Shown piece after piece: positions 1-5,792 of a DNA stretch of 7,634 nucleotides. The position numbers and the translations under genes are program-made. The stretch spans positions 1-7,634 of the forward strand of contig DLDC01000150.1 of assembly GCA_002480935.1 (NCBI GenBank), written 5' to 3'. This DNA is from Prevotella sp. UBA7782 (GTDB taxonomy: Bacteria > Bacteroidota > Bacteroidia > Bacteroidales > Bacteroidaceae). Under the pieces are notes generated by a model. It ran no database searches. It had not been told where the DNA came from and worked only from the letters and a program-made list of their open reading frames with translations. Each line of letters begins with the position of its first letter. Positions within the stretch are counted from its first letter, which is position 1.

Positions 1-6
1 CGAGTG

Positions 7-38
7 CAAAGGTAGAGGTTTCCGGGTAAACCACCAAA
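7..38 (-). promoter_or_regulatory. Leftward Bacteroidetes-type promoter for a gene outside the window
   Basis: Read on the minus strand, TACCTTTG (14 down to 7) followed by C matches the Bacteroidetes -7 consensus TAnnTTTG. A TTTG at 38 down to 35 lies 20 nt upstream, the usual place of the -33 element. Both elements match with good spacing, so this probably drives a leftward gene starting beyond the window edge. The transcription start would fall at or past position 1, so nothing downstream can be checked. Confidence 0.55.
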
Positions 39-175
39 CTTTGCAAGGAAAAAATTGGAGAAAAACGTAATGTTTTCGTGTTTATTTACAAAAAAGTGCG
101 AAAAAAACGTGATACACATTATAATATATACACATGTGTAAAATCGTTTCAACGGAGCCTCGTATCCCCATGCAA

Positions 176-202
176 CGTACGGGGCCGTGGCGCTGCCCTA
201 CG
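176..202. repeat. Bulged hairpin upstream of the 66-bp array
   Basis: CGTA (176-179) and GGGC (182-185), separated by a 2-nt bulge, pair with GCCC (195-198) and TACG (199-202) around a 9-nt loop. Its right half, CCCTACGGA, also occurs next to the REP-like palindrome near 1092-1100. The two places may therefore hold related dispersed intergenic elements. There is no T-tract on either side, so it does not look like a terminator. Confidence 0.4.
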
Positions 203-245
203 GAGGGATCGGGCGCGCGGGAGGAAGGCGGGGCAAAGGGAGCTT

Positions 246-575
246 GGAGGTAACCGTCAGATGTATTATTGATACAGGGAAAGTGGACGGGAGAGGCTGC
301 ATGTGCGGCGGGGAGGTAACCGTAGGCGGGCGGGGTGACATGGGGAAGGTGGGCGTGAATGGCTGCATGTGCGGCGGGGAGGTAACCGTAGACGGGCGGG
401 GTGACATGGGGAAGGACGGCGTGAATGGCTGCATGTGTGGCGGGGAGGTAGCCGTAGACGGGCGGGTTGACATGGGGAAGGTGGGCGGGAGAGGCTGCAT
501 GAGCGGAGTGGAGGTAACCGTAGGCGGGCAGGGTGACATGGGGAAGGTGGGCGTGAATGACTGCATGTGTGGCTC
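246..575. repeat. Tandem array of five 66-bp G-rich units
   Basis: Units begin with GGAGGTA at 246, 312, 378, 444 and 510, an exact 66-bp period without indels, ending near 575. Units 2 to 5 are close copies; unit 1 shares only its ends and is divergent in the middle. Two tail variants exist: units 2, 3 and 5 carry GGCGTGAATG before the CTGCATG block, whereas units 1 and 4 carry GGGAGAGG there. The plus strand is strongly G-rich and C-poor, unlike the neighbouring genes. Because 66 is a multiple of three, one plus frame (187-579) and two minus frames stay open across the array, but none has a convincing promoter, signal peptide or recognisable domain. Differences between copies change amino acids as often as not. 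I therefore read it as a non-coding minisatellite of unknown function. Confidence 0.9.
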
Positions 576-597
576 GTGACATATCAGAGAGATTTTA

Positions 598-712
598 CTG
601 TAATTCCTATTCCACCCATTCCACCCATTTTGTATGGCGTTGTAAATCAGACAGATACGCAGCTATGTGTGGGCAAAAACATCTCACCCATATCCCACCC
701 ACATCTCACCCA
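598..712 (+). repeat. Left arm of a 115-bp inverted repeat
   Basis: This arm aligns without gaps to the reverse complement of 1264-1378, with 13 mismatches in 115 positions by my count (about 89% identity). It contains the C-rich runs TTCCACCCATTCCACCCA and TCACCCATATCCCACCCA flanking a well-conserved core, ATCAGACAGATACGCAGCT. A pair of long, slightly diverged inverted arms suggests either the ends of a non-autonomous mobile element or two copies of a dispersed repeat inserted head to head. No target-site duplication is evident at the outer edges. Confidence 0.85.
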
Positions 713-930
713 AGATTTTCGACAGGCCCCGTTCTTTCTGGTTTTATATAAAAAGGCCTTTTGCAGATGAGCATCATTTTACCTGGTGGCGCGATGTGAT
801 GGCATGGGAGCAGCCCTGCGGGGGGATGCACAATGAATACAGGTGATTGCGAAAGGGCGAAAAGTGTAGCACACTGCAGTGGATGTACGGTGATGGCGAT
901 GGATTGTCGGTTGGATTCGGGGCCTGTTCG

Positions 931-974
931 TTGGTTGCTCATTGCTTGTTCATTGGTTGTTCATTGGTTGTTCG
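931..974. repeat. Four-copy 11-bp tandem repeat (TTGGTTGTTCA)
   Basis: Units at 931-941, 942-952, 953-963 and 964-974 read TTGGTTGCTCA, TTGCTTGTTCA, TTGGTTGTTCA and TTGGTTGTTCG, each differing from the consensus by at most one base. A partial unit (TGTTCG, 925-930) precedes them. It lies in the spacer of the inverted repeat, not in a recognisable gene. Confidence 0.85.
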
Positions 975-1073
975 CTGGCGTGCGTACGCTTGATGAGGGA
1001 GGGGGGCATACGGTAGCTGGCGCATAGTTACAGGTGTAAGTCACTGGTTATCACCCGATTACTCTTCGCTTGT

Positions 1074-1093
1074 GGACGCACCACGGTACGTCC
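1074..1093. repeat. REP-like imperfect palindrome
   Basis: GGACGCACCACGGTACGTCC is self-complementary at 18 of its 20 bases, counting both halves, and is followed by CTACGG. From memory, palindromes of the form GGACGYACC-GGTRCGTCC next to CCCTACGG are common intergenic elements in Bacteroidetes and some other bacteria; I could not search for it here. No terminator-like T-run follows. Confidence 0.6.
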
Positions 1094-1263
1094 CTACGGA
1101 TTGGGTGAGAACAGGATGTACACAGCTATTATGCTGATAGTAAGAGTTCCGGCACCATACAATACGCACTGTGCACAGTAGGAACGTTCTGTGGAGCATC
1201 CTCAGCCTTCTATGCCAATAAATACTCCATGCTGGGCGCAACTTTCTTAGCCATGGAGAGTTG

Positions 1264-1378
1264 TGGGTGGAATATGGGTGGGATGTGGGTGAGAAGTTTT
1301 TGCCCACACGCAGCTGCGTATCTGTCTGATTTATAATGCTATACAAAATGGGTGGAATGGGTGGGATAGGATTTACGG
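1264..1378 (-). repeat. Right arm of the 115-bp inverted repeat
   Basis: This is the reverse-complement partner of 598-712. The plus strand here is G-rich, with GGG runs at 1265, 1276, 1280 and 1287 separated by 8, 1 and 4 nt, which fits a loose G-quadruplex pattern. The open frame of the downstream protease gene extends by chance back into this arm (an in-frame ATG at 1336), but that part of the translation is repeat-derived and should not be included in the gene. Confidence 0.85.
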
Positions 1379-1395
1379 CATTTTTTTGTGAATAC

Positions 1396-1481
1396 GCATT
1401 TAAGGGGGTAAAAAGGCCATTCTTACAACGCAAAACGGGCATTTTCGGCTTGCTAAAAGGGCATTGTGGTAAGGCGGATGG
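1396..1481. repeat. Degenerate 22-bp tandem repeat (GGCATT...AAAAnG)
   Basis: The motif CATT recurs at 1397, 1418, 1440 and 1462, spaced 21, 22 and 22 bp. In the first three units it is followed about 11-12 nt later by AAAA and a G (AAAACG or AAAAG). Between these anchors the units are not conserved. The block sits between the right inverted-repeat arm and the protease promoter. I have an unverified impression of similar AAAAGGGCATTTT strings in Prevotella intergenic regions. Confidence 0.55.
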
Positions 1482-1547
1482 ACAAAACAGCTCACGTCAT
1501 TACAAAAAAAAGGAACAGCCTGCCAGCTGCTTTTTGGGAAAAAGAAG

Positions 1548-1556
1548 TACTTTTGC
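1548..1556 (+). promoter_or_regulatory. -7 promoter element of the aspartic protease gene
   Basis: TACTTTTGC matches the Bacteroidetes -7 consensus TAnnTTTGC exactly. No clear TTTG -33 element is found about 20 nt upstream. Transcription would start near 1561, leaving a leader of about 9-15 nt. This position rules out the much longer in-frame start at 1336 and supports a start at 1570 or 1576. Confidence 0.6.
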
Positions 1557-1569
1557 AGGAAACAAGCAG

Positions 1570-2769
1570 ATGAATATGAAGAGAGCACTTCTTTTATTAA
1601 CCGCAGCCTTATCGTTTGGCTCGCTGCTCGCCCAGCCTAACGACGGGATGTATAGGTATAGTCTGGACTTCACCCTGTCGCAAAAGGACTTCGTTGACAC
1701 CATACCCATCCTGGTGAAAGATGAGCAGATATACATTCCCGTAACTATCAACGGCAGGCAACACCTGATGAATTTTGACACAGGTTCCAGCCAAGGCGTG
1801 GCATACGAAGGTGTGAGCTGGCCTTACGGTGAGCCCATAGGCAAAGTGGATTCGCGCGATGCAAACGGCAAAAGAGACACGATAGAGGTTGTTAGGTTTC
1901 CCGATTTCAATATGGGAAGTCTCACCATCAGCAACTATAAAGGCTCGCTGCTGCAACGCATGGACGGCAACTATACCGATGAGGGCATCATAGGTTTTGA
2001 CCTGCTGAACAAAGGACTGCTGGTGAAGATAGACATGAGGGCCAAGCACCTGATTGTCACCGACAGGCCCAAATTTTTCGATCACGAATCGGGCTATATC
2101 GTGAAGTATAAATTACGCCGCTTTGTTCCATTCATAAATATCAACACCTTTCTAAGCCACCAAGAGCCTGTGATGCTGGATTTGGGCGCCCAAGATTTGT
2201 TCAGCATGAATAAGCAGAACTTCGACAGAGAACGTTTTAAGGATGCACGCGTAGCTCAGCTGGTAGAAGAGACCACAACGGGACAATCTGCTATCGGTAA
2301 TTTCGGAGCAGAGAAAGAAAATCTTATTTTTTATTTACACTTTCCCAAGATTTCATGGGGCAAGCTGTCCTTGCTTGACGTGCATGCCATGACCACTCAA
2401 GGCGATTCTAAAATAGGCGCACAGTTGCTGCAATATGGCACGCTCACGATAGACGGAAGACGCAAAAAGCTGAAATTCATGCCCTTCAATGCTTCAGACA
2501 GCATTCTGATAAACAATAAGTTGGACGACATAACCTACGTTCCTCTGCACGGACGCGCCGTTGTTGGCACCATCAGGCACACCAGCAAACAATATAAGAA
2601 CGGATTCAGGCAGGGTGACATTATTCTGAAAATAAACGGCGACAGCATTGACTCGTTTGCCGACTTTCAGAATTATCACTTCGTGAAAGATTATAAATAT
2701 GTTTTTACTCTTCGCTCCTTGCGTGGCTTTAACAAGGAAGTGACAGTTGAGCATTGGGGAGAGAAATAG
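1570..2769 (+). CDS. Secreted retropepsin-like aspartic protease with C-terminal PDZ domain
   Basis: This 399-residue protein begins with a signal peptide (basic MNMKR, a leucine/alanine-rich core, likely cleavage near LLA-Q at 21/22). There is no lipobox cysteine, so a periplasmic or exported soluble protein is expected. Two related lobes follow. Lobe 1 has the catalytic motif D70-T-G-S-S and a later IIGFDLL (130-136), the usual aspartic-protease pairing. Lobe 2 has a parallel arrangement, MLD204-L-G and KIGAQLL (281-287), but DLG replaces DTG. Residues about 325-397 resemble a PDZ domain, with a GFRQGDIILKINGDSI core. The probable role is a periplasmic peptidase, or a peptide-binding relative if the second site is inactive; the substrate is unknown. 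I chose 1570 because the -7 element lies just upstream; 1576 (MKRALLLL) is equally possible. The gene is monocistronic and convergent with the ppx operon. Confidence 0.92.
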   Translation: MNMKRALLLLTAALSFGSLLAQPNDGMYRYSLDFTLSQKDFVDTIPILVKDEQIYIPVTINGRQHLMNFDTGSSQGVAYEGVSWPYGEPIGKVDSRDANGKRDTIEVVRFPDFNMGSLTISNYKGSLLQRMDGNYTDEGIIGFDLLNKGLLVKIDMRAKHLIVTDRPKFFDHESGYIVKYKLRRFVPFININTFLSHQEPVMLDLGAQDLFSMNKQNFDRERFKDARVAQLVEETTTGQSAIGNFGAEKENLIFYLHFPKISWGKLSLLDVHAMTTQGDSKIGAQLLQYGTLTIDGRRKKLKFMPFNASDSILINNKLDDITYVPLHGRAVVGTIRHTSKQYKNGFRQGDIILKINGDSIDSFADFQNYHFVKDYKYVFTLRSLRGFNKEVTVEHWGEK

Positions 2770-2783
2770 ATGAACATAAAAAG

Positions 2784-2803
2784 AGGAGCCCCTTCAGGCT
2801 CCT
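2784..2803. terminator. Bidirectional terminator shared by convergent genes
   Basis: AGGAGCC (2784-2790) pairs with GGCTCCT (2797-2803) around the 6-nt loop CCTTCA. Rightward transcripts from the protease gene run into TTCTTTCT after the stem. Leftward transcripts from the ppx operon run into CTTTTT (from 2783 downward), the stronger U-tract. The ppx stop codon (2796 down to 2794) lies in the loop, so one arm of the stem encodes the last residues of Ppx. Confidence 0.8.
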
Positions 2804-3702
2804 TCTTTCTCACATATCTCACTATACAAGCCATCTACGATAGAGTCGGCCAAAGAGATGTTAGGCACCAATATACTTTTACAATTGAGTGCATCGGCAA
2901 CAATCAAGAATATCTCAGCAGCCGGAATGATGACATCAGAACGGTCTTCTTTCAGTCCGAACTGCTCCATACGCTCCTCTATGCTGAGCGGCTTGAGCTT
3001 GAGGTAGAGCCGTTGCAACTCTTCCAGTGAAAACACCTTGCCCTTGGTTTTGTCGTTGCTTAGCCTGAAGAGCCTGTTGATATTGCCTCCAGAGCCTATA
3101 ATCTGCACCTCTCCGTGTTCGGCTGCATAGTTGCTGAGCATTCGCTTCATGCGCACGATGGTGTCTTTGCCCACTTTTCCGCTCAGCATTCTGAGCGTTC
3201 CGCAGTTATAGCTGCAGCTCTCGGTGAGTTTTCCGTCATGCAGCAAGGATATCTCGGTACTGCCTCCACCTACATCTACATAGGCGAAATTACCCTTCTT
3301 AGAGTTGCTTTGCTCAAGAATATTGTTGCACAACAGTTGCGCCTCCTGCTGTCCCGGAATGATTTCCAAATCCATTCCTGTTGCCTTACGGATGTGCTTG
3401 ATGACCTTCTTTCCATTTTCGGCATCGCGCATGGCCGATGTGGCGCACGCTCTATACCTGGCCACGTTGTAGAGCTTCATGAAGTGCTTGTAGCCCTTCA
3501 TCATCTCTATCATCATCTCTTCGCGCTCCTTAGATATCTTACCCAAGGTGAAGACATCCTTACCCAGTCGGAGCGGCACGCGAATGTACATCAATTTACG
3601 TATCTTGTCAAACTCCGGCTCACTCTCGTCAAAACGCTTCACCAACAGTCGCGCGCCGTTAGAGCCAATGTCTATCGCTGCTAAGTTTATTGGTTTCATC
3701 AT
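2794..3702 (-). CDS. ppx: Exopolyphosphatase / pppGpp phosphohydrolase family protein (Ppx/GppA, short form)
   Basis: This 302-residue cytoplasmic enzyme of the ASKHA (actin/Hsp70 fold) Ppx/GppA family is expected to release phosphate from the ends of polyphosphate chains and possibly to act on pppGpp. Visible motifs are DIGSNG (11-16), ATSAMRDAENG (87-97), the catalytic loop GQQEA (117-121, where E120 aligns with E. coli Ppx Glu121), DVGGGSTE (143-150), GSGGNINRLF (203-212) and the C-terminal RSDVIIPAAEIF (254-265). It has only the two core lobes; the C-terminal helical HD-like domain of the roughly 500-residue E. coli Ppx and GppA is missing, as in other short-form members. It starts 15 bp after the ppk1 stop and is the last gene of the operon. 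A second Met codon lies immediately after the first (3699). Preference for polyphosphate over pppGpp is inferred from the ppk1 neighbour. Confidence 0.93.
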   Translation of the reverse strand: MMKPINLAAIDIGSNGARLLVKRFDESEPEFDKIRKLMYIRVPLRLGKDVFTLGKISKEREEMMIEMMKGYKHFMKLYNVARYRACATSAMRDAENGKKVIKHIRKATGMDLEIIPGQQEAQLLCNNILEQSNSKKGNFAYVDVGGGSTEISLLHDGKLTESCSYNCGTLRMLSGKVGKDTIVRMKRMLSNYAAEHGEVQIIGSGGNINRLFRLSNDKTKGKVFSLEELQRLYLKLKPLSIEERMEQFGLKEDRSDVIIPAAEIFLIVADALNCKSILVPNISLADSIVDGLYSEICEKEGA

Positions 3703-3717
3703 AAAAATGTGCTTAAT

Positions 3718-5772
3718 CTACAAAATCGGGCTTTGCTTCTCGTCTTCGACGTAAGCCTTATACAACTCCTCTTGCGAACGGAATCGTGGTCCCTGTTGCA
3801 ACTCATTGCCCCCATGGCCATCAACTATTCGGCCGTTAGTGGTATCTTTCAGCCCGTATTCCACAGTGCGAAGCAAGTCACGCTTCAGGTCTTCGTCATA
3901 AACCGGCGTCATCACCTCTATTCGGCTGACGAGATTGCGTGGCATCCAGTCGGCAGAACCAAGAAAATATTTGTTCTTACCGCCATTACAGAATATCAGT
4001 ATACGCGCGTGTTCCAAATATCTATCAATGATGCCCACAATGCGAATATTGTCACTAACGCCCTCTATACCGGGCACAACCGAGCAGTTGCCCCTGACCA
4101 AGGCTTCTATTTTCACTCCGGCCTGACTGGCCTGATAGAGCTTGGCCACCACATCCTTATCGGTTATGTGGTTTATCTTCATTTTCAGCCAAGCCTCCTT
4201 GCCCTCGCGAGCGTTGCGTATCTCTGCATCGAGCAGTCTGAGCACGCGCGACTTCATGGCATTAGGCGACACCATGAGCTCGCGGAAGCGAACCTGCGAG
4301 AAAGGCCTGTCTATAAAATTGAACACTTTCTCCACCTCGTTCACTATCTCACGTCTGGCCGTCATCATCAGATAATCTGTGTATATCTTGGCATTGCCTT
4401 CATGGAAGTTGCCCGTTCCCACACATGCTATGTTGCCTTTCTTCGACTTGATGAGCAGCAGCTTAGAGTGTATCTTCAGCCCTTCTACTCCAAAGATAAC
4501 GTTAACGCCCTCTTCTTGCATGCGCTTGCTCCATTTGATGTTGCTTTCCTCGTCGAAGCGGGCCAACAATTCTACCACAGCCGTAACCTTTTTTCCGTTA
4601 CGAGCTGCGCAGATAAGCGCCTTTACCACCTTAGAATCCTTAGCCAGTCGATAGAGGGTGGTTTTTATTTCACGCACCTCGGGCTGCAGGGCAGCCTCGT
4701 GAAGCACCCGGATATAGGCATCAAAGCTGTGATAAGGAACGTGTATAAAGCGGTCTTTCTCGCGTATCAGATTCAGGATGCTCTGTCTTGACAGAAATTC
4801 TTTTTTCATTAAACGTGGCCACTTAGGATATTTCAGCTCCTTATGTCCACAGTCAGGAAAGCTCATCAGGTCTTTGTGATTCTGATACCTACCCGTTGCA
4901 AGTAAGGTGTCAAGCTCCTTCAGATCGAGCCTGTGCATAATTTTCTTCTGCAAATCCTTGGGCATACTGCCGTCATAAATTACCCTGACAGGCTCTCCAT
5001 GCTTTCTGGAGTCTACTCCGATAGAGATTTTCTCTATGGTAGAATAATCGGAATCATTCTCCAGATCCATCTCAGCATCCTTGGTGAACTTAAAAGAGTA
5101 AGCCTCGAACTTACATTCAGGGAAACCGATGAAAATCAGAGGAAGCGAGAATCGGATGACATCATCAAGATACATAATGTTATCCATGCCGTCAGACGAG
5201 GGCACCTTGATGAACCTTCCGTATATTCTGTCAGGCACTTTGATGATGGCATATTTTGTCTTGCCATTGGCAACGGCCTTGAGCTTCACGGCCAGATAGA
5301 TACGGTTGTCTTCCAGGGTGTTGATGTTTTCTATTTCCGACATCCATATAGTGTTGGTAGAGCCGTTGAGCTTGTCGTAATAAAAATCTTCAAGCCACTT
5401 CTTCTGCTCGTCGTTGAGCATCGTGTTGTCTATCAGGCGTATCTTGTGTTCGGCCAATCTTTCGAACACTTCGTTGGTTGCCTTGTTGTATTCCTTACTG
5501 AATTCAGCATTAAGCTTGTTGATTGTCTTAATGTTTTTCTTCAGTTCCTGCCTCTCAGACTTTGCCAGCCTGTCGTTCTCAACAAGTCTTGTAAGCGAGG
5601 CAACCCTCACGCGGAAGAATTCATCCAGATTGTTTGAGTATATGCCCAAGAAGGAGAGCCTCTCCAAGAGGGGCACCTCATTTTTCTCGGCCTCCTGCAA
5701 GATACGGTGGTTGAAGTACATCCAGCTTACGTCGCGGTCTACATAATCCTCATGATTAATCATCTGTTTCAT
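3718..5772 (-). CDS. ppk1: Polyphosphate kinase 1
   Basis: Ppk1 reversibly transfers the gamma-phosphate of ATP to a growing polyphosphate chain through a phosphohistidine intermediate. The 684-residue length matches E. coli PPK1 (688). The N-terminal domain shows RDVSWMYFNHRILQEA (13-28) and SNNLDEFFRVRVA (46-58). The catalytic half has Y374-R375 and R405, matching the E. coli Mg-binding arginines, and the phosphorylated histidine H435 in GLKIHSK. The second PLD-like domain has RYLEHAR with H588 (E. coli His592) and SADWMPRNL (606-614). The position of E. coli His454, just before the GTGNF motif, is Cys450 here, and a His (457) follows at GTGNFHEG. All other key residues are present, so it should be active. 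It lies 20 bp after the LRR gene and 15 bp before ppx, so it is probably co-transcribed. Translation could also begin at the ATG at 5763. Confidence 0.97.
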   Translation of the reverse strand: MKQMINHEDYVDRDVSWMYFNHRILQEAEKNEVPLLERLSFLGIYSNNLDEFFRVRVASLTRLVENDRLAKSERQELKKNIKTINKLNAEFSKEYNKATNEVFERLAEHKIRLIDNTMLNDEQKKWLEDFYYDKLNGSTNTIWMSEIENINTLEDNRIYLAVKLKAVANGKTKYAIIKVPDRIYGRFIKVPSSDGMDNIMYLDDVIRFSLPLIFIGFPECKFEAYSFKFTKDAEMDLENDSDYSTIEKISIGVDSRKHGEPVRVIYDGSMPKDLQKKIMHRLDLKELDTLLATGRYQNHKDLMSFPDCGHKELKYPKWPRLMKKEFLSRQSILNLIREKDRFIHVPYHSFDAYIRVLHEAALQPEVREIKTTLYRLAKDSKVVKALICAARNGKKVTAVVELLARFDEESNIKWSKRMQEEGVNVIFGVEGLKIHSKLLLIKSKKGNIACVGTGNFHEGNAKIYTDYLMMTARREIVNEVEKVFNFIDRPFSQVRFRELMVSPNAMKSRVLRLLDAEIRNAREGKEAWLKMKINHITDKDVVAKLYQASQAGVKIEALVRGNCSVVPGIEGVSDNIRIVGIIDRYLEHARILIFCNGGKNKYFLGSADWMPRNLVSRIEVMTPVYDEDLKRDLLRTVEYGLKDTTNGRIVDGHGGNELQQGPRFRSQEELYKAYVEDEKQSPIL

Positions 5773-5792
5773 CCTAACCCTTCTATCGTTAT

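Larger units (their letters stand above)
713..1263. other. Gene-free spacer between the inverted-repeat arms
   Basis: About 550 bp with no convincing gene. Short open frames exist on both strands (for example 833-1027 plus and 942-706 minus), but their translations show no recognisable domain and no promoter. The spacer holds an AAAAGGCCTTTT palindrome (751-762), an 11-bp tandem repeat (931-974), a REP-like palindrome (1074-1093) and a perfect ACTGTGCACAGT palindrome (1168-1179). No transposase or other mobility gene is present, so if 598-1378 is an element it cannot move on its own. Confidence 0.6.

Noticed and set aside
246..575. CRISPR array
   Set aside because: The units are contiguous 66-bp copies without unique spacers, and no cas gene is present.
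187..579. 130-residue repetitive plus-strand ORF in the 66-bp array
   Set aside because: No promoter, no signal peptide, no domain, and competing open frames on the other strand explained by the 66-bp period.
751..770. Possible promoter around CCTTTTGCAGATGA
   Set aside because: It resembles the -7 element but lacks the TA, and no plausible gene follows.
1336..1569. In-frame N-terminal extension of the protease gene starting at ATG 1336
   Set aside because: It covers the inverted-repeat arm and the 22-bp repeat, lies upstream of the TACTTTTGC promoter, and would bury a clear signal peptide 78 residues inside the protein.
3340..3354. Loss of the catalytic glutamate in Ppx (GQQEA instead of GxEEA)
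   Set aside because: Counting from E. coli Ppx, the catalytic Glu121 corresponds to the second Glu of the motif, which is kept here as Glu120.
3709..4791. 360-residue plus-strand ORF opposite ppk1
   Set aside because: It is the antisense shadow of ppk1, whose minus-strand translation carries all PPK1 motifs.
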